DNA from: Pseudomonadales bacterium
Lineage (GTDB): Bacteria; Pseudomonadota; Gammaproteobacteria; Pseudomonadales; Azotimanducaceae
Assembly (NCBI GenBank): GCA_041395945.1
Contig: JAWKZN010000001.1
Coordinates: 2,294,001-2,358,000 of the forward strand
Direction: 5' to 3'
DNA: 64,000 nucleotides
The notes under the pieces were generated by a model. It saw nothing but the letters and a program-made list of their open reading frames with translations. It was not told where the DNA came from and did no database searches. Numbering within the stretch: the stretch's first letter is position 1; each line of letters opens with the position of its first letter. Shown here piece after piece: positions 1-8,626 of the stretch. Made by a program: the position numbers and the translations under genes.

Positions 1-39
1 CTATACGCCCTCACCCGCAGCGAAGGTAACGCCGGTGCC

Positions 40-1089
40 TCAATCGATCACCAGATGAGTGCCATCGCCGCTGGCAACGGCGTGGCCGATACAGGCGGCG
101 TCCGCCACTCCGGCTGCGCGCAGATCCCGCACCAGCGCCTCGACAACAGACGCATCGACAGCCAGCAGCAGCCCGCCGTTGGTCTGCGGATCGAACAGCA
201 GTTCCGTCTGCGCAGGTTGCAGCGAGGCTCGGATATCCATGTCCGGCTCCGACAACGCGCGGTTGCTGACATTCGAGCCCGTGGACATGCCACGTTCATA
301 CATGGCCCGCGCGCCGCTCATGAAGGGGATGTCCCGGTAGCGCAGTTCGATGCGAACCTTCGAGCCACGCGCCATCTCCAGACTGTGTCCGGCCAGCCCG
401 AATCCGGTGATATCGGTTGCCGCATGCACCTCGTAGCGGGCTGCGACTTCTGCGGCTGTGCGGTTGAGGGCGACCAGTGTCGACCGGCAGGCCTCGAGAT
501 CCTGCGCGTTCACCCAGCCCTTGAGATTTGCATTGAGCAGCACACCGCTCCCCACTGGTTTGGTGAGCACCAGGCCATCACCCGGCCGCACACCTGAGTT
601 GCGCCAGCAGCGCTGGGGATGCACCACTCCGGTGACCGCCAGTCCGAATTTCGGCTCCGGATCCTCCACGGTGTGGCCACCGGCCAGCACGGCGCCGGCT
701 TCATCGATTTTCTGTCGTGCGCCGCGAACGATGCCTGCCAGAATTTCCGGCCCGAGCTCATCTGCCGGGAAACAGACCAGGTTCAGACAGGTAACCGGAC
801 GCCCACCCATGGCATACACGTCACTCAGTGCATTCGCCGCGGCAATCTGACCGAACAGTTCAGGATCATCGAAGGGCGGCGTGATGAAATCCGCCGTGAC
901 CACGATCGCGATCTCATCCGTGAGGCGATACACGCCCGCATCGTCGGAGGTGTCGTAACCGACAATGAGATTGGGGTCCGCGACCTTCGGCAGCGAACCC
1001 AGCAGCGCCTGCAGCTCGACCGAGCTGACCTTGGCGGCTCAGCCGCAGGTGCGCGACAGACTGGTGAGCGTGTGTTTCTTGCGGAACAA
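40..1089 (-). CDS. selD: Selenide, water dikinase (SelD), itself a selenoprotein with Sec17
   Basis: SelD makes selenophosphate from selenide and ATP, the selenium donor for Sec-tRNA (and 2-selenouridine). The recognisable body runs from residue 53 (VYRLTDE) to the stop at 40-42, with the family motifs GGHTVEDPEP, DITGFGLAGH and DPQTNGG. Reading further upstream, the frame continues through a TGA at 1039-1041 into LTSLSRTCG-U-AAKVS, which aligns with the E. coli LTQYSHGAG-C17-GCK segment, so the TGA sits at the catalytic Cys/Sec position. A TTG start at 1087-1089 lies six bases after AAGGAG and gives 349 residues with Sec exactly at 17; a TAG closes the frame 54 bases further upstream. The second conserved Cys (E. 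coli Cys19) is Ala here, while the Lys is kept. Starting at the GTG at 933 would delete the catalytic segment. No other Sec machinery gene is in the window. Confidence 0.94.
1012..1041 (-). promoter_or_regulatory. SECIS-like hairpin with UGA codon of selD
   Basis: The Sec codon TGA (1041-1039, minus strand) is followed after 11 bases by CAGCTC, a GGTC loop and GAGCTG (1027-1012), a perfect 6-bp stem. The loop starts 17 bases after the TGA and contains G and U, as expected for bacterial SECIS elements read by SelB. Pairing was read by eye; no folding energy was computed. Confidence 0.75.
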
Positions 1090-1209
1090 ATCCGACTCCT
1101 TCGACGCATCCGCTACCCCATGCAGCGGCGCGGAACCATGCTATCGTTGCCGGCCGTTTATTAACACCCGGGAGCAATGCGTCTCCCCCCAGACACACCG
1201 GAGAGCGCG

Positions 1210-1647
1210 ATGGCAGATACCCGTATGACCCGTTCCGAACGCGAGGCCTTCCTGGCAGACCTTCATGTTGGCGTACTGTCTGTTCCCGCTGAAAACAGCG
1301 CCCCGCTCTCCGCGCCCGTCTGGTACGACTACCGCCCGGGCGGGGACATCTGGTTGCTGACCGGCAGGACTTCTCAGAAAGGCAGGCTGCTCAGGAAAGG
1401 TACTCGAGTCACGCTGGTCGCCCAGAAGGAGTCACTGCCTTACGCCTATGTCTCGGTAGAAGGCACGGTGACCGCCATCACACCGGCCGAAGTCGACACC
1501 GACACACGACCCATGGCCCGCCGTTATCTCGGCGACAAGATGGGGGATGCCTATGCGGCCCAGAATTCCGAGGATGACTCGGTGCGGGTGACGATACGTG
1601 CCGACCGCTGGCTGACCGTGGACTACGCGAAGAGTGGCGCGGGCTGA
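1210..1647 (+). CDS. Pyridoxamine 5'-phosphate oxidase-like FMN-binding protein
   Basis: A 145-residue protein of the split-barrel flavin-binding family (PPOX-like). Visible features are an N-terminal helix (TRSEREAFLADLHVG), the strand LSAPVWYDYRPGGDIWLLTG, a Ser/Lys-rich segment TSQKGRLLRKG that commonly contacts FMN phosphate, and YAYVSVEGTVTAI. The ATG at 1210 is chosen because GGAGAG lies just upstream and the homology starts there; an in-frame ATG at 1177 adds 11 unconvincing residues. It is divergent from selD with about 120 bp between them. Relatives include F420- or FMN-dependent reductases and general stress proteins; the substrate cannot be told from sequence. Confidence 0.85.
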   Translation: MADTRMTRSEREAFLADLHVGVLSVPAENSAPLSAPVWYDYRPGGDIWLLTGRTSQKGRLLRKGTRVTLVAQKESLPYAYVSVEGTVTAITPAEVDTDTRPMARRYLGDKMGDAYAAQNSEDDSVRVTIRADRWLTVDYAKSGAG

Positions 1648-1798
1648 TCCGCCATAACCCGGTCTCCGGCACCCCTGGCGATCCGTTCTTTAGTGTATAT
1701 CCTGTGCTGCGCACACTACTATTCCGGCGCCGAAGCCACCTAACGCCGTTCCGGCCCGTTAGAGGGCTACCTGAATCGCATCCCAACGGGAGATCACC

Positions 1799-2287
1799 AT
1801 GCAGCTGAATACTTTGAACAGACCGCGGTACCTGATCCGGCTGGCAAAAACCTGCGCCGTCGGACTTGCGCTCACCTGCGCGCTCACCACCTCTGCTGCG
1901 ACACCTGCGGACCCCGAAAACGCCGCACGCGCAGTGATGGTCGACTTTCTGGACGCCTTCAACGCCCGGGACGCAGAGCGCTGGGCGGACACCCTGCAGT
2001 TCCCGCACGTGCGACTGGCCAGCGGCACGGTCACCGTCTATGCAGACAAAGCAGAGTTCGTGGCGGCGATGGATCTCGATTCCTTCGCGGCCAGCAGCGG
2101 CTGGGATCACAGCACCTGGGACAAGATGCGTGCGATCCAGGTATCACCCAGCAAAGTCCACATCGCGGTGGTCTTCAGTCGATTCCGGGCTGACAACAGC
2201 CTGATCGCCAGTTTCGAATCGCTCTATGTCATTGAACAGATCGATGGGCGCTGGGGTGTGAGAGCGCGGTCGAGTTTCGCACCCTGA
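1799..2287 (+). CDS. Secreted NTF2-like (SnoaL/DUF4440-type) protein
   Basis: The 162-residue product starts with a Sec signal peptide (basic RPRYLIRLAK, then hydrophobic VGLALTCALTTSAA, likely cleaved near residue 35). The mature part has the shape of an NTF2-like fold: a first helix AVMVDFLDAFNARDAERWADTL, then HVRLASGTVTVY, a middle helix and the terminal strands SFESLYVIEQIDGRWGVRARSS. Proteins of this fold bind small ligands or serve as scaffolds; no catalytic residues can be assigned. It lies 34 bp upstream of the lipoprotein amidohydrolase gene on the same strand, so the two may be co-transcribed. Confidence 0.8.
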   Translation: MQLNTLNRPRYLIRLAKTCAVGLALTCALTTSAATPADPENAARAVMVDFLDAFNARDAERWADTLQFPHVRLASGTVTVYADKAEFVAAMDLDSFAASSGWDHSTWDKMRAIQVSPSKVHIAVVFSRFRADNSLIASFESLYVIEQIDGRWGVRARSSFAP

Positions 2288-2321
2288 TCTGAAACCTCCG
2301 ATCTGAGCAGCCTGGCCCGCG

Positions 2322-3761
2322 GTGAATAGCCTGTCAGCAGCGTCGCTCCGGTTACTGGCGCTCCTTGCGGGGGTATTATCCCTGTCCGCTTGTGGGGAAC
2401 CACCCCCCGGCGCTTCCCCGGGAAAAATTTCCAACCCCCTGGTGCTGACCGGCGCAACTCTGATCGACGGACTGGGCGGGGCGCCGATCGGCAACGCGGT
2501 CGTCGTCATCAATGGGGAGAGGATCACCGCCGTGGGGACCGCTGCCAATGTGCAGCTGCCCGACGGTGCGGAAACAATCGATCTGAACAACCGCTGGATC
2601 GTACCCGGCCTGATCGATGCCCACGCGCACTTCATGGAATCCGGCAGACCCTACACCAAGCCGGCTCAGATTGATCTGACCCATCTGGTGCCCTATGAAC
2701 GGGAAGTCGCCTGGATGAAGGCACGTGTACCGGTCACACTGAAAGCCTACCTGTGCGCGGGGGTGACTACCGTGCTTTCCGTCGGCGGTCCTGTTTTCGA
2801 GTACGAAGTGCGGGAGCAGGCGGCGGGTTCGCGACTCGCACCCGAAGTAATCGTAGCGCACGGCCCGATTGCCCTGGTGCCATCCGAACTGCTGTTCCCC
2901 CTCTTCGACGGCGATACGCCACTGCGAACGCTGCAGGATGCAAGCGGGGCAGCCGCCGAAATCAACCTCGCCACTGCGCGTGGTGCGGATCTCATCAAGA
3001 TTGCCGTGATGGGCGGCCCCCTGGCTGCGTTCGAAGCCGACTACTCGGGAGTGCTCGCACCTGTGATCGCCCGGGCACGTGCGCAGAACCTGCCTGTTAC
3101 TGCCCATGTCACACAACTCGAAGCCGCCCGTACCCTGATCGAGCTCGGCGCAACCAGTCTGCAGCATCTGCCCCTGGATGCCGAAGTCGATGCTGCCTTC
3201 GTGTCCCTGGCTCGTTCGAAAGGCACGGTCATCGTGCCCACACTGGCGGTCTGGCCACGCAGTTTCGTGCAGCCCTATTCCAGAGACTGGCAGTTCACTG
3301 AAATCGAATCACGCTGTGGCGATTCCGCCGTCATCCAGGCATGGCACACAGTCGAGCCACTGCCACCGGTGGATCCCCAGGTCGGAGAGTTCTTCCGCAC
3401 AGGCATTGCGATGGCCGCCCGCAATACCCGGATCCTGTATGACGCTGGTGTGCCGCTGGCGGCAGGCTCCGATGCAGGCAACTTCGCAATGCTGCATGGT
3501 GCGTCGCTCCACTACGAGTTGCAGCTCATGCAGAATGCGGGCGTCGACCCCCTGGGTCTGATCACAGTGGCTACCTTCAACGCCGCAATACTCGCCGGTC
3601 GCGAGACGGAGCTGGGATCGATCAGCCCGGGCAAACGCGCGGATCTGCTGGTACTGCGCGCAGATCCCACGACGGATATCGCCAATCTGCAGCAGATCGA
3701 CTCTGTCATGCGGCGCGGCCGTCTGATCGCCGCTACGGAACTGCTGCCGCCACCTGACTGA
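2322..3761 (+). CDS. Lipoprotein amidohydrolase (imidazolonepropionase-like)
   Basis: A 479-residue metal-dependent hydrolase. The N-terminus LLALLAGVLSLSAC ends in a lipobox with Cys24, so the protein is probably lipid-anchored in the envelope. The composite amidohydrolase fold is complete: an N-terminal beta-sandwich (LVLTGATLIDGLGG), the HxH metal motif DAHAHF, the Lys-containing strand GADLIKIAVMGG, the His-bearing strands VTAHV and QHLPL, and the metal Asp in LAAGSDAGNF, closed by the typical SPGKRADLLVLRADPT. Close families cleave dipeptides, cyclic imides or Xaa-Pro peptides. It ends 12 bp before putA. If the substrate were a proline peptide, the pair would feed proline catabolism, but that is inference. 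The GTG start is set by the signal sequence. Confidence 0.85.
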   Translation: MNSLSAASLRLLALLAGVLSLSACGEPPPGASPGKISNPLVLTGATLIDGLGGAPIGNAVVVINGERITAVGTAANVQLPDGAETIDLNNRWIVPGLIDAHAHFMESGRPYTKPAQIDLTHLVPYEREVAWMKARVPVTLKAYLCAGVTTVLSVGGPVFEYEVREQAAGSRLAPEVIVAHGPIALVPSELLFPLFDGDTPLRTLQDASGAAAEINLATARGADLIKIAVMGGPLAAFEADYSGVLAPVIARARAQNLPVTAHVTQLEAARTLIELGATSLQHLPLDAEVDAAFVSLARSKGTVIVPTLAVWPRSFVQPYSRDWQFTEIESRCGDSAVIQAWHTVEPLPPVDPQVGEFFRTGIAMAARNTRILYDAGVPLAAGSDAGNFAMLHGASLHYELQLMQNAGVDPLGLITVATFNAAILAGRETELGSISPGKRADLLVLRADPTTDIANLQQIDSVMRRGRLIAATELLPPPD

Positions 3762-3773
3762 AGGAGTACGTGC

Positions 3774-6700
3774 GTGCCTGCATCCACCCCCTCCAACTCT
3801 CTCCGCCAGCGTATCCGCGCCGCCACACACGCAGATGAATCGGAGTGCGTAAACCGGCTGCTGCAGTCCGCGCGTGAGCAGCTCGATCCTGCCGCGAGAC
3901 AACGTATCCAGGTGCGCTCCCGCGATCTGATCGAACACTGTCGTGAGGCAAGCGACGATGCCGGCACTCTCGATGCTTTCCTCCAGGAGTTCGGCCTGTC
4001 GAATCGGGAAGGTGTCGCGCTGATGTGTCTTGCCGAAGCCCTGCTGCGGGTGCCCGATGATGACACCGCAGATCGTCTTATCGCCGAGAAGATCCGCTCC
4101 GGGGACTGGGACGCCCACGCCGGCCGATCCCGATCGAACTTCGTCAACGCTTCGGTCTGGGGTCTGATGCTCACCGGTCGGCTGGTCACTCTGGATCCTG
4201 CCACTTATGCGGATACCGGCGCCTGGATACGCCGGCTGGTGAGCCGTCTGGGCGAGCCCGTGGTACGTACTGCGGTGCTCCAGGCCATGCGCATCCTCGG
4301 CGGTCAGTACGTGCTCGGGCGCAGCGTGGAGGAAGCCCTCGAGCGAGGTCGAGAGCTCAATGATCCGGGCACGAGATTTTCCTTCGACATGCTCGGCGAA
4401 GGAGCACGCACCCAGGTAGATGCCGACCGTTACTTCGCCGCCTATCGGGACGCGATTGAAAGCATCGGCAGACACGAAGCGGAGCAGGATCCGATCCTGG
4501 CCAACGGTGTATCCATCAAACTGTCTGCTCTGCATCCGCGCTATGAGTTCGCCCAGTGGGCCCGGGTTCTGGACGAACTGCTGCCCAGACTCAAACAGCT
4601 CGCGATCCGGGCGCGGCGACACGGCCTGGGCCTGAGCATAGACGCAGAAGAGGCGGCCCGGCTCGAGCCTTCTCTCGATCTGTTCGAACGCCTGGCCCTC
4701 GACCCGGCACTGCGTGGCTGGGAGGGTCTGGGATTTGTGCTGCAGGCTTACCTGAAGCGCGCACCCGGTGTGGTCGACTGGCTGATCGATCTGACCGGGC
4801 GGGCAGACCGCCGGATCATGGTGCGTCTGGTCAAGGGTGCCTACTGGGATACCGAGATCAAGCACGCCCAGGAACAGGGCTTCCCGGATTATCCGGTCTA
4901 TACACGCAAGGCCAACACGGATCTGTGCTACGAGGTATGCGCAGCACGCCTGCTGCAGCAGGATCGCATCTTCCCCCAGTTCGCCACCCACAATGCCAAT
5001 ACGGTGAGCACGATCATCGAACTCGCCGGTGCGCGACGTAGTTTCGAGTTCCAGCGTCTCCACGGTATGGGTCAGCTGCTCTATCGCAAACTGTTCGAGT
5101 CCCGTGAGCAGAGCCCCGATACGGGAAAACAGGCAAACAACCCGGCCAGGCCCCATGCATTGCGCGTCTACGCACCCGTCGGCTCGCATCGGGACCTGCT
5201 GCCCTATCTGGTGCGACGGCTCCTGGAAAACGGCGCGAACAGCTCATTTGTGAACCGGTTTCTGGATGCCGGTGTGCCCGTCGATGAACTGACCCGGGAT
5301 GTGACCAGCCGCATCGATCCACGTCGAGGTTTGCGGCATCCGCTGATTCCCGCGCCGCCACGTCTTTATCGGCACAGAGGCGATGGCCGTGACAACGCAG
5401 CCGGCATCGATCTGGATGATCCTGGCGCTGTCGAAGCGCTCATGCGGGCACTTGCCGATCACGCCAACCAGCAGGCGCACGCCGCACCGATCGTCAACGG
5501 CACCGAATTGTCCGGGACATCCGGCAAACCCGGGACGTCGGCAACACTCTGCAGTCCCGCCGACCGCGCACGCAGCGTCGGCACCCTGGTAGAAGCAGTC
5601 AGCAGCGACGTCGACGCCGCCCTGGACTGGGCCAGCCGGGGTCAGCCGACCTGGGATGCGCTAGGCGGTATTGCGCGCGCCCGGATTCTCGAGCGTGCTG
5701 CCCGGCTGCTCGAATCCCGCACTGCGGCTTTCATGACCCTGATCATCCGCGAAGCTGGCCGCACTGTGCACGATGCACTCTCCGAAGTGCGAGAGGCGAT
5801 CGATTTCTGCCGCTATTACGCCGCCCAGGCGCGTGAGCTTTTCTCAGATCCGGTTCGCCTGCCCGGGCCGACGGGTGAATGCAGCGAACTGTCGCTGTGC
5901 GGCCGCGGCACCTTCGTGTGCATCAGTCCCTGGAATTTCCCGCTGGCAATTTTCACGGGGCAGATTGCCGCCGCCCTGGCCGCGGGCAACTGCGCGATCG
6001 CCAAACCTGCGGAGCAGACACCCCTGGTTGCCGCCGACATGGTGCGCCTGTTTCTCGAAGCGGGTGTTCCACCTGCTGTGGTGCACTTCCTGCCGGGCGA
6101 CGGCGCCCGTCTCGGTGCACGGCTGCTGGCCGATCCCCGGATCAGCGGGGTGGCTTTTACCGGCTCTCTGGCCACCGCCAGAATCATCCAGCGTGCCCTT
6201 GCCGATCGACCAGGCGCCATTGTGCCGCTGATTGCGGAAACGGGTGGACTGAACGTGATGCTGGTGGACTCCACAGCACTGCCGGAGCAGGTAGTAGACG
6301 ATGTCATTGCTTCTGCTTTTCAGAGCGCCGGCCAGCGTTGCTCAGCGCTGCGGGTGCTCTATCTGCAGGAAGAAATCGCCGACAGCGTGCTGACAATGCT
6401 CAAAGGTGCGATGGACACACTGGTCATTGGCGATCCGCTCGAACTCTCCACAGATATCGGACCGGTTATCGACGAGGACGCCCGCGCCGATCTCGCCAGC
6501 CATGTGGCGCACCTGCGCAACACGGCAACCCGGGTGGCGGAAAGCACACTGCCCGCGTCCTGTGCCCGGGGCAGCTATCTCGCACCCTGTGTGTTCGAGA
6601 TTGAAACCCTTACGGAACTGCCGGGCGAGGTTTTCGGCCCGATTCTTCATGTGATCCGCTACTCGAGCCGCAATCTGGACAGGGTGCTCGAAGACATCCG

Positions 6701-6977
6701 CAGCAGCGGCTTCGGACTCACCCTCGGCGTGCACAGCCGCATCGATGGTTTCGCGGACGAAATTTTTGCGCACACCCGGATCGGCAATACCTATGTGAAC
6801 CGCAACATGATCGGCGCGGTAGTCGGCGTGCATCCATTTGGTGGCATGGGTCTGTCCGGTACCGGGCCCAAGGCTGGAGGGCCCGGTTACCTGCGGGCCT
6901 TCGCCAGCGAGCGGACCCGCACCGAAAACCTTGCCGCAAAAGGGGGCAACACGGAACTGTTCGGTCTCGGGGATTGA
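3774..6977 (+). CDS. putA: Bifunctional proline dehydrogenase / P5C dehydrogenase PutA
   Basis: This 1067-residue enzyme oxidises proline to glutamate: an FAD proline dehydrogenase barrel makes pyrroline-5-carboxylate, and an NAD-dependent aldehyde dehydrogenase domain finishes the reaction, with channelling between them. The PRODH part (about 160-480) shows VSIKLSALHPRYE, LVKGAYWDTEIK, FATHNANTV and RLHGMGQ. The P5CDH part (about 580-1010) shows ISPWNFPLAIF, ETGGLN with the general-base Glu, and SAGQRCSALR with nucleophile Cys856. The N-terminal ribbon-helix-helix DNA-binding domain of E. coli PutA is absent, so it should not repress its own gene. The length exceeds minimal type A PutA, so a C-terminal stabilising extension (type B) is likely. 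The GTG start follows AAGGAG by seven bases. Confidence 0.97.
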   Translation: MPASTPSNSLRQRIRAATHADESECVNRLLQSAREQLDPAARQRIQVRSRDLIEHCREASDDAGTLDAFLQEFGLSNREGVALMCLAEALLRVPDDDTADRLIAEKIRSGDWDAHAGRSRSNFVNASVWGLMLTGRLVTLDPATYADTGAWIRRLVSRLGEPVVRTAVLQAMRILGGQYVLGRSVEEALERGRELNDPGTRFSFDMLGEGARTQVDADRYFAAYRDAIESIGRHEAEQDPILANGVSIKLSALHPRYEFAQWARVLDELLPRLKQLAIRARRHGLGLSIDAEEAARLEPSLDLFERLALDPALRGWEGLGFVLQAYLKRAPGVVDWLIDLTGRADRRIMVRLVKGAYWDTEIKHAQEQGFPDYPVYTRKANTDLCYEVCAARLLQQDRIFPQFATHNANTVSTIIELAGARRSFEFQRLHGMGQLLYRKLFESREQSPDTGKQANNPARPHALRVYAPVGSHRDLLPYLVRRLLENGANSSFVNRFLDAGVPVDELTRDVTSRIDPRRGLRHPLIPAPPRLYRHRGDGRDNAAGIDLDDPGAVEALMRALADHANQQAHAAPIVNGTELSGTSGKPGTSATLCSPADRARSVGTLVEAVSSDVDAALDWASRGQPTWDALGGIARARILERAARLLESRTAAFMTLIIREAGRTVHDALSEVREAIDFCRYYAAQARELFSDPVRLPGPTGECSELSLCGRGTFVCISPWNFPLAIFTGQIAAALAAGNCAIAKPAEQTPLVAADMVRLFLEAGVPPAVVHFLPGDGARLGARLLADPRISGVAFTGSLATARIIQRALADRPGAIVPLIAETGGLNVMLVDSTALPEQVVDDVIASAFQSAGQRCSALRVLYLQEEIADSVLTMLKGAMDTLVIGDPLELSTDIGPVIDEDARADLASHVAHLRNTATRVAESTLPASCARGSYLAPCVFEIETLTELPGEVFGPILHVIRYSSRNLDRVLEDIRSSGFGLTLGVHSRIDGFADEIFAHTRIGNTYVNRNMIGAVVGVHPFGGMGLSGTGPKAGGPGYLRAFASERTRTENLAAKGGNTELFGLGD

Positions 6978-7033
6978 GTCGAAGGGTCGTAACCCTTTCC
7001 GTCGCTGCAGCGGATATCCGTTCGGAAATCGCC

Positions 7034-7828
7034 CTAGCAGAGCTTGCTGCGGAAATCCGGATCGCGTTTTTCCCGCAGCGCAGCACCCCCCTCCTTCGAC
7101 TCTTCGGTCTCGTAGTAGAGGGACAGGCCCAGCATGCCCAGACCACCGATCCCGCGGATGCTTTCCGTATCCGCATTGAAGGAGCGTTTCGCCAGGGCAA
7201 TTGCGGTAGGACTGCGAGCCACCAGTTCAGAGCACCACTGGGCAACTTCCGAGTCGAGATCGGCATCCGCCACCACATGGTTGATCAGTCCCATCTCGAG
7301 CGCCTGCTGCGCGCTGTAGCGTCTGCACAGATACCAGATCTCCCGGGCCTTCTTCTCACCCACAACCCGGGCCAGATAGGCCGTACCGAAGCCGGGATCC
7401 ACCGAACCCATCTTCGGTCCCACCTGACCGAAGATGGCCGTCTCTGCGGCAATGGTCAGATCACAGATGGTCGCCAGTACATTGCCACCACCGATGGCAT
7501 AACCGCGTACCTTGGCAACCACGGGTTTGGGTACATCGCGGATCACCGAATGTACCTCGTCGATCGGCATGCCGATCACGCCGCGATCACCCCCGTACTG
7601 ACCGTCGTGATCAGACTGATCGCCCCCGGTGCAGAATGCTCTGTCACCGGCACCGGTCAGCACGATGGCACCCACGTCTCTGTCGTAGCCGGCCTTGCCG
7701 AATGCCCTGACCAGTTCTTCACAGGTCAACCCCCGGAACGCGTTGTAGACCGCAGGTCGGTTGATGGTGATGGTCACCACATGGTCTTTCTTCTCGTAGA
7801 GAAGGTCTTCGAATACAGATTCGCTCAT
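7034..7828 (-). CDS. badI: 2-ketocyclohexanecarboxyl-CoA hydrolase-like (BadI/MenB crotonase)
   Basis: A 264-residue crotonase-fold protein with strong resemblance to BadI of Rhodopseudomonas, the ring-opening hydrolase that converts 2-ketocyclohexane-1-carboxyl-CoA to pimeloyl-CoA; MenB (DHNA-CoA synthase) is the sister family. Diagnostic segments are AIVLTGAGDRAFCTGGDQSDHDG, IRDVPKPVVAKVRGYAIGGGN, FGQVGPKMGSVDPGFG and LARVVGEKKAREIW. No other benzoate or cyclohexanecarboxylate genes lie beside it; the putA gene converges on it and a lipoprotein gene lies 26 bp upstream on the same strand. Ring hydrolase is the best call, while menaquinone synthesis is unlikely without men genes nearby. Confidence 0.85.
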   Translation of the reverse strand: MSESVFEDLLYEKKDHVVTITINRPAVYNAFRGLTCEELVRAFGKAGYDRDVGAIVLTGAGDRAFCTGGDQSDHDGQYGGDRGVIGMPIDEVHSVIRDVPKPVVAKVRGYAIGGGNVLATICDLTIAAETAIFGQVGPKMGSVDPGFGTAYLARVVGEKKAREIWYLCRRYSAQQALEMGLINHVVADADLDSEVAQWCSELVARSPTAIALAKRSFNADTESIRGIGGLGMLGLSLYYETEESKEGGAALREKRDPDFRSKLC

Positions 7829-7854
7829 CGCGTCCCGGGCTCCTGTAGCAGTGA

Positions 7855-8472
7855 TCAGTAATCCTGCAGCCGTTGCGCCACCTGCAGACCCACAGCCTTC
7901 ATCTGCTCACGATCCTCCATCGGCAGCACCTGAATCTGCACATTCGCAACACGAATCATCAGCGTCCCGTTCACATCCATGAAATAAGCCTCCTCACCCA
8001 GCGACTGCGCAGCCTGAATCGGCGCCTCAACGGATTGCGTGTTCGTGGCCCGATCAATGACAACCTGGGCAACCTCACCCATACCCCGCCCCTGTTCCAT
8101 TTCTGCCGCCGCCCGCTCGATGGAACCGCTGGCGGTGAGATAAAAGCCAACGCCTTCGGAGGATTCAGGTGGTGAGAAAGAACACAGGCTGGAACTGGGT
8201 GAATAATTCTCGCTGGCATCCACCAGTACTGCCTCCGGGACTCCAAGAATCCGCGCGGCATCTGCACCGGTGAATCCCGCGCAGTTGACGATGGCTGCAG
8301 CCGGGATCAGTTCATCCCCAACACCCTCAGTTTTCTCTGCTGGTGGCGCGGACACGGGAAGTGGCTGAGCTGATGTGTCTGTCTTTGAACCCGGTGTGAC
8401 CTCCGTTTCGCCAGAACCACAACCGGCGATCACAACGACCAGCCAGAGTGGAAAGATCCTCGAGTTAAACAT
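7855..8472 (-). CDS. Lipoprotein of unknown function
   Basis: The 205-residue product begins with a lipoprotein signal (FPLWLVVVIAGC, lipid Cys18) followed by a Ser/Pro/Thr-rich linker of about 40 residues. The mature domain starts near VNCAGFTGADAARILGVPEA and carries a second Cys in SSSLCSFSPP, so one disulfide is possible. The organisation of two cysteines and a sensor-like alpha/beta domain resembles DUF3558-type lipoproteins, but I cannot name a family with confidence. The gene starts 154 bp from the divergent LinD-like selenoprotein gene and reads toward the BadI-like gene. Confidence 0.75.
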   Translation of the reverse strand: MFNSRIFPLWLVVVIAGCGSGETEVTPGSKTDTSAQPLPVSAPPAEKTEGVGDELIPAAAIVNCAGFTGADAARILGVPEAVLVDASENYSPSSSLCSFSPPESSEGVGFYLTASGSIERAAAEMEQGRGMGEVAQVVIDRATNTQSVEAPIQAAQSLGEEAYFMDVNGTLMIRVANVQIQVLPMEDREQMKAVGLQVAQRLQDY

Positions 8473-8626
8473 CTGAGACCCTCTGTTGAATTTCTCTGCA
8501 TGTAACTCCCGTCTCCTGGCAGCGTCAACCCGGCAAACCCTTCAGCAACGGCTGCGGGAAGCTCGGAGGCATTGATACTCCTGCAGAGAGTCCCTAGGAT
8601 CCTGCACAGACACTGGAGGAAACCGC

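Noticed and set aside
1..39. Possible start of a selenouridine synthase gene after selD
   Set aside because: Only 39 bases remain. One frame is open but no start codon or family sequence could be supported.
3309..5189. Long open frame (626 codons) on the minus strand opposite putA and the amidohydrolase
   Set aside because: Its sequence matches no family, and the plus strand carries two complete known proteins. Long antisense frames are common in GC-rich genes.
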